A stretch of 64,000 bases of DNA, taken from the NCBI RefSeq assembly GCF_000512895.1, contig NZ_CP007033.1, positions 2,879,337-2,943,336 on the forward strand, read 5' to 3'. Positions 8,140 to 17,160 of the stretch are shown piece after piece. Within the stretch, counting starts at the first letter, position 1. The number at the start of each line of letters is the position of its first letter. The position numbers and the translations under genes are program-made. This stretch comes from Dehalobacter restrictus DSM 9455 (lineage in GTDB: Bacteria > Bacillota > Desulfitobacteriia > Desulfitobacteriales > Syntrophobotulaceae). The notes under the pieces are model-generated. The model searched no databases, was not told where the DNA came from, and saw only the letters and a program-made list of their open reading frames with translations.

Positions 8140-9417
8140 TTAGAGAGATCTTAAGGCCTTCTCTGCACACTCCAGCGTCCGGTCAATATCCACTCCCGTA
8201 TGGGAATTAGAGATAAATACCGCTTCAAATTGCGCAGGGGCAAGATAAATTCCCTGATCCAGCATGGCACTGAAGAATCGTCCATACATCTTCGTATCAC
8301 TGGTCAAGGCATCGGTATAATTATAGACTTCCCGTTCGGTAAACAACAGCGTTGAAAGCGAGCCGATACTGTTTACCGTCGCCTTTAGGCCTCTAGCTTT
8401 GATCAGTTCCCGTAATCCGTTGCTTAGTCTTGCTGAGAGACTATCAATATGCGTATAGATCTGCGGGTTGTTTTTAAGAATAGACAGTTGAGCAATGCCT
8501 GCAGCCATGGCCACAGGGTTTCCGCTTAAGGTTCCTGCCTGATAGACTCCTCCGCAGGGTGCGACCTGCTGCATAATTTCTTTTCTTCCGCCATATGCCC
8601 CGACCGGCATGCCGCCGCCAATAATTTTTCCAAAAGCCGTTAAATCCGGCTTGATTCCAAACAGTTCCTGGGCTCCGCCAAGACCAAGCCTGAATCCGGT
8701 AATAACCTCATCGGCAATGAGCAATGTGCTGTTTTCAGTACAAAGCTTTTGCAGTTCCTGCAGGAAACCCGGCTTCGGCAGGACAACACCCATATTGGCA
8801 GGTACAAGCTCAACGATCACTGCTGCAACCTGGTCTTTATTGTTTTCAAATAAGGCCTGCACACTGTCAATATCATTAAATACCGCCGTCAGGGTATCAA
8901 CGGCGCATCCCGGAGGAACACCGAGGCTGCTCGGTACGCCGGAGGACATAACCCCTGATCCTGCCTTGACCAGCATTGCATCGCTATGCCCATGGTAACA
9001 ACCTTCAAATTTTATGATTTTATTTCTACCGGTAAAGCCACGGGCTGCACGCACTGCGCTCATCGTTGCTTCTGTTCCGGAATTGACCATCCGAATCATT
9101 TCAATCGACGGAACTAGGTCAAAGATCAATTGGGCCATCATGACCTCTGCTTCTGTAGCAGCCCCAAAACTCAAGCCATTTTCAGCCGCTGCCGTCACTG
9201 CTTTGAGCACTTCCGGGTTGGCATGTCCGAGGATCATCGGCCCCCAAGAGCCGATATAGTCGATATACTCGTTACCGTCTACATCATAGAGTCTTGCCTC
9301 TTTGGCGTGGCTGATAAAGCGCGGCGTATCGCCGACAGACTGAAAATTACGCACAGGGCTGTTGACTCCGCCGGGCATCAGCTGTTTAGCCTTTTCATAT
9401 AATATTTCCGATTTCAT
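8140..9417 (-). CDS. hemL: HemL, glutamate-1-semialdehyde 2,1-aminomutase
   Basis: A 425-residue PLP enzyme that converts glutamate-1-semialdehyde to 5-aminolevulinate, the second dedicated step of the C5 tetrapyrrole route. The PLP-binding lysine is Lys264 in TAFGKIIGGGMPVGAYGG, and the motif NSGTEATMSAVRAARG is present. Length and ends are normal. It lies inside the corrinoid operon together with hemA, hemB, hemC and hemD, so precursor supply is tied to corrinoid synthesis. Confidence 0.96.
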   Translation of the reverse strand: MKSEILYEKAKQLMPGGVNSPVRNFQSVGDTPRFISHAKEARLYDVDGNEYIDYIGSWGPMILGHANPEVLKAVTAAAENGLSFGAATEAEVMMAQLIFDLVPSIEMIRMVNSGTEATMSAVRAARGFTGRNKIIKFEGCYHGHSDAMLVKAGSGVMSSGVPSSLGVPPGCAVDTLTAVFNDIDSVQALFENNKDQVAAVIVELVPANMGVVLPKPGFLQELQKLCTENSTLLIADEVITGFRLGLGGAQELFGIKPDLTAFGKIIGGGMPVGAYGGRKEIMQQVAPCGGVYQAGTLSGNPVAMAAGIAQLSILKNNPQIYTHIDSLSARLSNGLRELIKARGLKATVNSIGSLSTLLFTEREVYNYTDALTSDTKMYGRFFSAMLDQGIYLAPAQFEAVFISNSHTGVDIDRTLECAEKALRSL

Positions 9418-9447
9418 AGCTTGTACCTGCCTTTTAACTGTAAAATC

Positions 9448-10428
9448 TTAACCGATTCTTCCTTCACTGATATACGCCGCAATCTCCGGTGCAAAATATG
9501 TGATCAGCATATCGGTTCCTGCCCGGAAAAAACTCACGGTTGTTTCGCAGATCATCGCGGCTTCATCAATCATTCCGGCCTTCGCTGCAGTCTTGATCAT
9601 GCTGTACTCTCCGCTGACACTGTAAGCAGCCAGGGGAAGGTCAAACGTCTCTTTGAGCTTGGCAATCACATCCAGGTAAGCCAGAGCCGGTTTGACCATC
9701 AAAATGTCCGCCCCTTCCAGCACATCAAGTTCTGATTCCCGGACGGCTTCCCGCAGATTATGATAATCCATTTGATAAGTTTTCCGGTCTCCGAAAGACG
9801 GTGCACATCCGGCTGCCTCCCGAAAAGGTCCATAGAAGGAGGATGCATACTTGGCCGAATAGGACATAATCGGTAGGGTCGTAAAATGGTGTTGGTCCAA
9901 CGCTTCGCGGATGGCTTGTACCCGTCCATCCATCATATCGGATGGCGCTACCATATCTGCACCGGCCTGGGCATGGGATACTGCCACTTTGGCCAGTATT
10001 GACAGAGTACCGTCATTATCCACTTCCTTGCCTTTTAATAGGCCGCAATGTCCGTGACTGGTATATTCGCAAAGGCATACATCTGTAATGACATTAATCT
10101 GTGGAAAGCTCGACTTGATTTTCCGAACAGCCTGCTGCAGGGCACCGTTTTCGTTATAGGCCTCACTTCCGGTCTCATCCTTGCGACTGTGCTCCGGTAC
10201 CCCGAAAAGCAGAACACTGCCGATACCAGCCTTGATGACGGTTTCCACCGCATGTTCAACCCGGTCCGGGCTGTAGCGCTTCTGGCCGTCCATCACTGCG
10301 ATATTTTCTTCAATTCCACTGCCTTCCTTGATAAATATCGGGTAGATCAGGGCACTTTTAGAAAGACGAGTTTCACGTACCAACTCCCGGGTAACGTTGT
10401 CTTTTCTAAGTCTTCTAGGTCTGATCAC
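9448..10428 (-). CDS. hemB: HemB, porphobilinogen synthase
   Basis: A 326-residue 5-aminolevulinate dehydratase that condenses two aminolevulinates into porphobilinogen. The active-site lysines are about Lys193 (MSYSAKYASSFYGPF) and Lys246 (ILMVKPALAYLD). A three-cysteine zinc site (Cys118, Cys120, Cys128 in DVCLCEYTSHGHCG) marks the zinc-dependent type. I choose GTG 10426-10428 because AAGGAGG precedes it at about 10 bases; a longer frame would need TTG with no ribosome-binding site. The site overlaps the end of cobA/hemD. Confidence 0.94.
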   Translation of the reverse strand: MIRPRRLRKDNVTRELVRETRLSKSALIYPIFIKEGSGIEENIAVMDGQKRYSPDRVEHAVETVIKAGIGSVLLFGVPEHSRKDETGSEAYNENGALQQAVRKIKSSFPQINVITDVCLCEYTSHGHCGLLKGKEVDNDGTLSILAKVAVSHAQAGADMVAPSDMMDGRVQAIREALDQHHFTTLPIMSYSAKYASSFYGPFREAAGCAPSFGDRKTYQMDYHNLREAVRESELDVLEGADILMVKPALAYLDVIAKLKETFDLPLAAYSVSGEYSMIKTAAKAGMIDEAAMICETTVSFFRAGTDMLITYFAPEIAAYISEGRIG

Positions 10429-10444
10429 TTCTATAGATTCCTCC

Positions 10445-11947
10445 TTATTCCTGAGCAATCGCCTCGATCATACTATCCAATGTTGCCTTTTCGGCAACAA
10501 CACACTTCATCCCATGGCTTCGGGCGGCTTTGGCTGTTTCTTCACCGATACAAACTGCCGTTACTTTTTCAAAATTAAGCTGCGGCAGGGCATTGACAAA
10601 TCCGCCTACTGTCGAAGCACTTGTAAATGCAGCATAATCAAAATCATAAGATAAGATCGCTTCTTTCGCAAAAATGTTGCTATCTGATTCATAGAACGTG
10701 TCATAAACCGGAATATCTTCATAGCAGATTGCAGCTTGATCAAAAATGCGGTTTAGATCTTCCGATCCTTCCCTGGCCCGTAAGACCAACACTTTTTCTC
10801 CAGGTGCCAGAACGTTGACGAGGCCGCTGGCAAGGCTGGCGACGTTATAGCTTTCTGGCATATACTCAATGCGAATGCCGCGCTGGGTAAACACCTTGGC
10901 CGTTCCGGCTCCGATAACCGCGATCTTAATCCCGTACAGGTCGCGGATGTCTCTCCCCGTTTCGAGCATTCTGTCAAAGAGAACCTCTACGCCGGCCGCG
11001 CTGGAAAAAACAAGCCAGTTATATTCTTTGATCCGCTCCAGTGCAGCATTAAATGCTTTATTGTCGCTTATTGGTCTGGTTTGGATACATGGGAATTCCA
11101 AAGCTTCCCCGCCAAGATCTCGCACCTTCTGACTAAGGACGGAATTAAGCTTTTCCGGACGTGTTACCACGACACGTTTACCTGCAAGCGGACGCTCCCC
11201 TGCCCATTCGAAGTTCTCGGACAAGGAACAGACCTGGCCGATTACGATAACAGATGGGTTGCGGATTTCCGCCTTTGCAGCGTCACCTGGCAGGTTGCCG
11301 ACTGTTGTCAGAAGCTTGCGCTGTCTTGCTGTCGTCCCTCTTTCGATAACCGCCGCCGGCATATCCGAAGCCATTCCAGCATCCAGCAGCCCTTCGGAAA
11401 TACTTTCGATCGCCGATACTCCCATCAGGAATACCAATGTTCCTTTCATGTTTACAGCAGCCTGAAAATCAATATTCGGAGTCTCGCCCTCTTTTGTATG
11501 TCCTGTAATGATATGCAGGGAAGAACAAAAGTCCCTGTGGGTTACCGGAATTCCTGCATAAGCAGGAACCGCGATGGCCGATGTTACCCCCGGTACTACC
11601 TCGAACGGAACCTGATGTTCATGAAGCAGTTCCAATTCCTCTCCGCCACGTCCGAACATAAACGGATCTCCGCCCTTCAGACGAACGACTGTCCTGCCTT
11701 CCAGGGCTTCTTCCAACAGAATCCGGTTGATCTCGTCCTGCGGAATACGATGATAGGTCGGCAGCTTGCCGACATCTATTTTTTTTGCGTCTTTAGGGAT
11801 TAAATTAAGGATTTCAATACCTACGAGCTTGTCGTAGATGACAACCTCTGCATTCTGAAGAACACGCAGCCCTTTTACGGTGAGCAGTCCTGCATCAGAC
11901 GGGCCTGCCCCAACCAGCCAAACTTTCCCTGTTCTCTTTTGCTCCAT
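10445..11947 (-). CDS. cobA/hemD: CobA-HemD fusion, uroporphyrinogen-III C-methyltransferase and synthase
   Basis: A 500-residue bifunctional protein. Residues 1 to about 245 are SAM-uroporphyrinogen III methyltransferase (VGAGPSDAGLLTVKGLRVLQ at the start, then RLKGGDPFMFGRGGEE), which makes precorrin-2. Residues from about 250 to 500 are uroporphyrinogen III synthase (GKRVVVTRPE, then FTSASTVGGF near the end). Ring closure and the first two methylations are therefore in one chain, as in many Clostridia. The ATG follows directly after the hemC stop codon, with GGAGGTAA as ribosome-binding site. Confidence 0.95.
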   Translation of the reverse strand: MEQKRTGKVWLVGAGPSDAGLLTVKGLRVLQNAEVVIYDKLVGIEILNLIPKDAKKIDVGKLPTYHRIPQDEINRILLEEALEGRTVVRLKGGDPFMFGRGGEELELLHEHQVPFEVVPGVTSAIAVPAYAGIPVTHRDFCSSLHIITGHTKEGETPNIDFQAAVNMKGTLVFLMGVSAIESISEGLLDAGMASDMPAAVIERGTTARQRKLLTTVGNLPGDAAKAEIRNPSVIVIGQVCSLSENFEWAGERPLAGKRVVVTRPEKLNSVLSQKVRDLGGEALEFPCIQTRPISDNKAFNAALERIKEYNWLVFSSAAGVEVLFDRMLETGRDIRDLYGIKIAVIGAGTAKVFTQRGIRIEYMPESYNVASLASGLVNVLAPGEKVLVLRAREGSEDLNRIFDQAAICYEDIPVYDTFYESDSNIFAKEAILSYDFDYAAFTSASTVGGFVNALPQLNFEKVTAVCIGEETAKAARSHGMKCVVAEKATLDSMIEAIAQE

Positions 11948-12844
11948 TTATCTTACCTCCGCAAATAGTCTCGTTGCCAACCTGTATCCTATTCCCGCCG
12001 CATCCCTGCGGTCGCCGGTCATGCTGCCTTTGGCCTTTTCACCGGTTTCAACATCGACATAGAGGCCGGTGATCCTGACTTCTGTACCATGCACTTCGGC
12101 AAATGCCGCAGCAGGTGAACTGCACCCGCCGTCAAGTTTTTGAATAAAGGCTCTTTCAGCCAGGGCTGCCGTCTGAGCATCTTTGTCGTTGATACACGCC
12201 AAAAAGTTGAGATCCTCGCCTTTTCTGCCCTGAATCGCCAGGATTCCCTGTCCGGCAGAGGGGATCATTTCCTCAGTGGAAAACACCCTACTGATACGGT
12301 TTTCCAGTGACAGCCGCTTAAGTCCTGCGAAAGCCAGCAGCAGAGAACTGAATTCACCCTCGTCCAGCTTTTTGAGCCGGGTAAGTACGTTGCCCCGCAC
12401 AGGCTTGACATCTAAACCGGGATACAGATCTAAAAACTGGATTGTTCGGCGTGCGCTGGAACAGCCAACAGCCTTTTCTTTGTCTAGATTTTCTATAGAT
12501 CCTGTCCCCTGCGGCAGAACCAGTACGTCCCGAGGATCTTCTCTTTTAGAAAATGCCGTAATCGGCAGGTCCTCCGGTATTTCTGCCGGCATATCCTTTA
12601 AACTGTGAACAGCGATATCAATTACACCTTGACAGAGCGCCCTGTCCAGTTCTTTCACAAAAAGACCTTTTCCGCCAATTTTGTCCAGCGTCTGTTCCAA
12701 GATTATGTCCCCTGTGGTCTTCATAGTAATAAGTTCCAGTTCCAGTTCCGGATGATTTTTCCTGATTTGTTCCATAACAATTTGCGACTGGATCACCGCC
12801 AGCCTGCTTTCCCGGCTACCGATGATTATTTTTCTTTTTCCCAT
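11948..12844 (-). CDS. hemC: HemC, porphobilinogen deaminase
   Basis: A 298-residue hydroxymethylbilane synthase. It polymerises four porphobilinogens on a dipyrromethane cofactor held by Cys241 (LDGGCSSPAAAF), matching Cys242 of the E. coli enzyme. The catalytic aspartate is Asp84 in HSLKDMP. AGAGGTAG lies before the ATG. The stop codon abuts the cobA/hemD start with no gap. Confidence 0.96.
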   Translation of the reverse strand: MGKRKIIIGSRESRLAVIQSQIVMEQIRKNHPELELELITMKTTGDIILEQTLDKIGGKGLFVKELDRALCQGVIDIAVHSLKDMPAEIPEDLPITAFSKREDPRDVLVLPQGTGSIENLDKEKAVGCSSARRTIQFLDLYPGLDVKPVRGNVLTRLKKLDEGEFSSLLLAFAGLKRLSLENRISRVFSTEEMIPSAGQGILAIQGRKGEDLNFLACINDKDAQTAALAERAFIQKLDGGCSSPAAAFAEVHGTEVRITGLYVDVETGEKAKGSMTGDRRDAAGIGYRLATRLFAEVR

Positions 12845-12906
12845 TCGGCTACCTCTATTTCCGTTTTAGTCAAAAGTTAATAACTGTTTTTTGTTTCCTT
12901 TTGTGA

Positions 12907-14238
12907 TTACAATTCCATGCGTTCATTCATGTATAGCCTCAGCTTTTCTGCCGTCTTCTTGACCTTCGCATGGTCTTCCCCGCTGGCCGTGAGTCCAATC
13001 ACCATATTTCCCTTCCTGACCACTGCCGGGAAATAGAACGTACATAGCTCCTTACGATCTGCGACACTGACAGGGATTCCATACCGGGTGCATTCTTCGG
13101 CAATTTGACGGTTTACTTGTGTTTCATTGGTTACTGCCAGAACCAGGTCAGCCCCATTACAGTCCCCTTCCTGATACTTGCGACAGAGCAAAGTGACTTT
13201 TTCATTACCTGCCAATTCTTGTTTAAGCTCCGGGACAAGTTCAGGCGTAATCACGGTAATGTTGGCATCAAACGGCAGTAATGTTCTGATTCTTCTTGCC
13301 GCAATCTTTCCGCCCCCGAAGACAACAATCTTTTTATTCTGAAGAGAAACAAAAAGCGGAAACCAAGGCTGATTCGGACGCTGTTCCAGAGAATAGTCCC
13401 TGGCAAGCTTCTGCAAAATCTGTTCCTTGTTGTAAAACGTATGCTGTTGCGCATCTTCTTTCTCATCTATTTTACCCGAACGTTTCAATATCTCCAGTTG
13501 TTCCGGCCGCCTGATTAGAATCACTGTAATTCCCAGCTCGCGCGCTGCTTCAATTTTTTCCTGGAATCCTCCGGTCTCTCCGGAGTCTTTTGTCACCAGA
13601 AATCTTGCTTGGGATGCTTTCAGCATGGCAATGTTCAGCTCTTTGGAAAATGGGCCCTGCATATAGCTTATATTAGACTTCTTAAAGCCCAGCTTTTCAC
13701 ACTTCTCCATTACATCCTGCATCGGAAGGACCCTGGCAAATACCCGCTCCTGATAGTCCTTGATTCCGGTAAACGTTTCAATCTCCTTGCTTCCGCAGCT
13801 CAGAAAGATGTTCCCGGTCTTATCATTTAATACCCGTACCGCATCCTCGCTGTTGTCCGCATAAATCATGTTTTCCAATATATTTGCGTTAAATGACGGA
13901 TTATTCGAGACCAATCTGCCCGGTTCCCTTTGCAGACGGATATAGTCCGTTGCGGTTTCGCGGCAAGCTTCGCAGATATTGTCCGTGACAATTCGGGCGT
14001 AAGGATGTGTTGTATCAATGACACAGTCCGGCTGAACCTCCCGAATGAAGGCGATCATTTCTTCCCGGTCCAAACGTCGCGCTTGGATGTGAAGATTTTG
14101 ATACGGTTCGATCAGCTCCCTGCCATAATCCGTGGCCACTGAAACATACACTTTTGCATTACTTCGCCGCAGCTCATCAATCAGCTCCCTGCCTTCAGTT
14201 GTCCCGGCAATGATCCAAAATACCGGCATTTTCATCAT
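12907..14238 (-). CDS. cbiJ/sirC: CbiJ-SirC fusion, cobalt-precorrin-6A reductase and precorrin-2 dehydrogenase
   Basis: A 443-residue two-domain protein. Residues 5 to about 255 are a CbiJ/CobK reductase (IIAGTTEGRELIDELR, then DCVIDTTHPYA). Residues from about 290 to 443 are a SirC/Met8-type NAD-dependent precorrin-2 dehydrogenase (KKIVVFGGGKIAARRI, then DRKELCTFYFPAVVRKGN). The C-terminal domain makes sirohydrochlorin early in the pathway, while the N-terminal domain reduces the macrocycle much later, so one chain serves two distant steps. A roughly 35-residue linker joins them. The start overlaps the broken cbiH by ATGA. Confidence 0.9.
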   Translation of the reverse strand: MMKMPVFWIIAGTTEGRELIDELRRSNAKVYVSVATDYGRELIEPYQNLHIQARRLDREEMIAFIREVQPDCVIDTTHPYARIVTDNICEACRETATDYIRLQREPGRLVSNNPSFNANILENMIYADNSEDAVRVLNDKTGNIFLSCGSKEIETFTGIKDYQERVFARVLPMQDVMEKCEKLGFKKSNISYMQGPFSKELNIAMLKASQARFLVTKDSGETGGFQEKIEAARELGITVILIRRPEQLEILKRSGKIDEKEDAQQHTFYNKEQILQKLARDYSLEQRPNQPWFPLFVSLQNKKIVVFGGGKIAARRIRTLLPFDANITVITPELVPELKQELAGNEKVTLLCRKYQEGDCNGADLVLAVTNETQVNRQIAEECTRYGIPVSVADRKELCTFYFPAVVRKGNMVIGLTASGEDHAKVKKTAEKLRLYMNERMEL

Positions 14239-14862
14239 TTCTTATATCCTCTCGGTGTCACCAGTTTGTTGTTGATTACCCTTGTCTGTGAATTCCCGAT
14301 GATGACAGTCGTAAACATATCAACTTTCTTTTCTCTCAATTCAGTCAGGCTGGAGACAATTTCATAATTCTCGCCCTCTCTGCCAATGCTGCGGACAATG
14401 CCCGCCGGCAGGTCAGCATCCTGATGGCGCATCACAATATCGCAAGCCTTTTTCAAATAATCGTGCCTTTTGATACTCGATGGGTTGTATAGTACAATGA
14501 CAAAGTCTCCCTGGGCTGCCGCTGCAGGCCGCTGTGATTCCTGGTATCACTTCGACCTCAAGGAAAGGATACGGCTCTGCAAGCTCCAGTACGATTCCCG
14601 CCATGCCATAAACTCCGGCATCCCCGCTCGAGACCACAGCAACCGTTGCGCCTTCCAGCGCCTTTTCAACCGCGGTCCTGCAGCGATCTACCTCTTTCTT
14701 CATCGGCGTAGCAATAAACTTTTTATCCGGGAACTGATCCTTGATTAAATCGATATAAAGCGTATACCCGACTAAAATATCACTTTTTCTAAGTGCTTCC
14801 TGTGCACGGTTTGTCATTTGTTCCGGTCCGCCTGGCCCTAATCCTACGACATATATTTTCAT
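14235..14862 (-). pseudogene. cbiH: cbiH, cobalt-precorrin-3B C17-methyltransferase, broken by an internal deletion
   Basis: The 5' part (14862 to about 14526) encodes a normal CbiH N-terminus (MKIYVVGLGPGGPEQMTNRA, then VSSGDAGVYGMAG and IPGITAA). The 3' part, in another frame, encodes the normal C-terminus (GDFVIVLYNPSS to RGYKK). At about 14511-14532 the sequence jumps from GITAACSG straight to QGDFVIVLYN and loses the central segment that family members carry. The remnant is 628 bases; adding 101 gives exactly 243 codons, a normal CbiH length. The 149-residue product of the first frame lacks the C-terminal half, so C17 methylation and ring contraction should fail. The break lies in a GC-rich stretch with repeated AGCGGC. 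Confidence 0.93.
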
Positions 14863-14870
14863 TGCCCTTC

Positions 14871-16112
14871 TTACCTAACTACTTTCTCTAAATTTGTAAA
14901 ACATTCATCCCACAGATCCCGGTCAATACTGTCCCTAAACCCAAATAGCACCGAACTTACTGCCTTTTCTGCCACTTGCGCCAACCTGTTTTCAAAGGAT
15001 GCTTTGTCTTGGTCGCTTAAATTCAGGTACGCAAGATCTTTTTGCAAATTCCGGCATATCCTTTCCGATGTTGAATTGGATATGCTTTGCAGGAGCGGCA
15101 GATAACTGCGGATTTCAAATGATTCTATAAATTTGTCGATATGTTCATCAATAATTTCATAAGCCGCTGCTAAAGCGTTCTGGTTTCTGAGCTCTGCCTT
15201 CCCGAGACCCAGATTGTCCATATCCAGTAACGTAATATTTTCCATATCCCCGACCTTCGGTTCGATATCCCTCGGTACTGCCAGATCACAAAAGATTCTT
15301 GGCCTGTGATTCTGCGCCAGGGCTGGAATTAAGGCATCAGCTTTAATCGTATAATGTGGGCTGGACGTCACGCTTACCACCACATCCATGTCGGCTATCA
15401 CCGTGTGGCGTTTTTCGTAATCCACGCCCGTACATTGTTTCGGCAATAAATAAGCCCCGTGTTTACGCTGCCTCAAGGTGATCAAAACCTCCGCCCCGCA
15501 GTCTGCAAGCTGCGCGGCGACAATCTTTCCCATTTCGCCGTTGCCAATGACCAGACACCGCTTTTCCCCCAAGTCAGGAAAGACTTCCTGGATCCGCTCC
15601 AGAGCTTTCGTTGCTACCGATACATCCGTCGTCGTCAGCTGAATCTGTGTTTTTACCTTCTTCGCTGAGGTTATGGCCATCTGAAAAAGTTTTTCCAGAT
15701 AAAGGTCAGCAGTACCTGTCTCTCTGGCCTCTTCAATGGCTTTTTTAATTTGGGACAAAATTTGGCTTTCTCCCCAAATCTGAGACTTCAATCCGCAGGC
15801 AGTTTGAAAGAGGTGAACAAAGGCCTCACGGGACTGCCGAATAACAAATAAGCGCTCATATTTATCCCTGTCTTCCTTCTCAATTCGCTTCAGACCGTAG
15901 AGAATTTCTTTCAAATTAACTAGAGATCCTTCATTTTCGCTGACCCATAGCTCCGTACGGTTGCAGGTGGATATAATTACAGCGCCTTCCACACCATAAT
16001 TATTTACAGCAGCCTCCATGGCCTGTCTGCTTTGAATCGGTGTAAAGGCAAACATTTCGCGTTCCTTTAATGATGCTTTTTCATGATCGATCCCGATCAT
16101 TCTAATATTCAA
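14871..16112 (-). CDS. hemA: HemA, glutamyl-tRNA reductase
   Basis: A 413-residue enzyme that reduces glutamyl-tRNA-Glu to glutamate-1-semialdehyde, the entry to the C5 route. The nucleophile is Cys50 in ISTCNRTE, the same position as in E. coli, and the NADPH-binding motif GNGEMG lies near residue 180. I choose TTG 16110-16112 because GGAGGG precedes it by six bases and the product starts MNIRMIGIDHEKA, as family members do; ATG 16098-16100 is four codons later and badly spaced. The start overlaps the end of cbiG. Confidence 0.94.
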   Translation of the reverse strand: MNIRMIGIDHEKASLKEREMFAFTPIQSRQAMEAAVNNYGVEGAVIISTCNRTELWVSENEGSLVNLKEILYGLKRIEKEDRDKYERLFVIRQSREAFVHLFQTACGLKSQIWGESQILSQIKKAIEEARETGTADLYLEKLFQMAITSAKKVKTQIQLTTTDVSVATKALERIQEVFPDLGEKRCLVIGNGEMGKIVAAQLADCGAEVLITLRQRKHGAYLLPKQCTGVDYEKRHTVIADMDVVVSVTSSPHYTIKADALIPALAQNHRPRIFCDLAVPRDIEPKVGDMENITLLDMDNLGLGKAELRNQNALAAAYEIIDEHIDKFIESFEIRSYLPLLQSISNSTSERICRNLQKDLAYLNLSDQDKASFENRLAQVAEKAVSSVLFGFRDSIDRDLWDECFTNLEKVVR

Positions 16113-17160
16113 AGCTAACCCTCCATTCCTTCTGAGCAAGAGCTATTGTTACACCATTCCCGGATACTTTTCGGCTAATCAGCCCTCCGCCTGCGCTTAC
16201 CATTAAGGCAGCCCGCTCACAGACATTGCCGACACCGGTAATACTACTTACAAATTCCGATTCTGTATACTTGCCTGGTACGGAAAGAAGTTCATCTGAA
16301 CTAAAAAAATGCAGTGGCAGATTATTTTTTGCGGCAAAATCAAGCAGCCCCTGTTCTTTTGTTTTGAGGTCAATACTGGCAATACCCGCAATGGCCTGAA
16401 AGCTGATGCTGTTCCTGCTCAACTGCTCAAGGACAAGATCCTCAATACGCTGCAGCGGCGTACCCCTTCGGCAGCCAATTCCGAGATACACCGTCCGGGG
16501 AACGATATTCAGCGTTATGGGATAGGGTTCTAATCTGTCATTCAGAGAAACACAAATGCCAATATCCATGTTGTTTTCATTCTTCTCCAATAAACGCGGC
16601 ATCTCTCCTTCTATGTCCAGCTCGCTATAAAACCCGACCGGCTTTTCTGCCAATAGTCGTGCCGAAATTTCTTTCGCTGCTTTCAGATCCGAAATCCAGG
16701 CGTCATGGAAAGCTGCCCATTCATCGACCGAAAAAAGCCTGTTTATATCCGTTGCAGTCGTTATCACAGGGATTGCGTTTAGCGCTTCGGATATCCTGTC
16801 CGCCAGCATGTTGGCGCCGCCGATGTGGCCGGAGAGGAGCGGTATAACGAACCGTCCCTTTTCGTCAATACATAAAACGGCCGGATCTTTCGTCTTGTCC
16901 TGAACAAAGGAGGCGATTGCCCTGACGGCAATCCCGCAGGCCCCAACAAAAATTAGCGCATCTTTTTCTGCAAACTGTCTGCCTGTGAACACCTTTAAAT
17001 CCGGGGCAATGGGCTCTGCCATGCCGGCTGTATTGACGGCCCCGGTAAGTTTTTCCGGCTGATAGCAGGCGGTATGATTACCTTGAGCATCCAACAGCTC
17101 TTTTATTTTCAGGCTGAGAGCGACTCCATTGGCGGTAAAAGCCAGGATGCTTATCTTCAT
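16102..17160 (-). CDS. cbiG: CbiG, cobalt-precorrin-5A hydrolase
   Basis: A 352-residue protein with the CbiG N-terminal region (FTANGVALSLKIKELL), a central region and the C-terminal CobE-like domain (LGIGCRRGTPLQRIE). It opens the lactone of cobalt-precorrin-5A and releases acetaldehyde, the step that separates the anaerobic pathway from the aerobic one. ATG 17158-17160 overlaps the stop of cbiF as ATGA. The chain looks complete. Confidence 0.94.
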   Translation of the reverse strand: MKISILAFTANGVALSLKIKELLDAQGNHTACYQPEKLTGAVNTAGMAEPIAPDLKVFTGRQFAEKDALIFVGACGIAVRAIASFVQDKTKDPAVLCIDEKGRFVIPLLSGHIGGANMLADRISEALNAIPVITTATDINRLFSVDEWAAFHDAWISDLKAAKEISARLLAEKPVGFYSELDIEGEMPRLLEKNENNMDIGICVSLNDRLEPYPITLNIVPRTVYLGIGCRRGTPLQRIEDLVLEQLSRNSISFQAIAGIASIDLKTKEQGLLDFAAKNNLPLHFFSSDELLSVPGKYTESEFVSSITGVGNVCERAALMVSAGGGLISRKVSGNGVTIALAQKEWRVSFEY

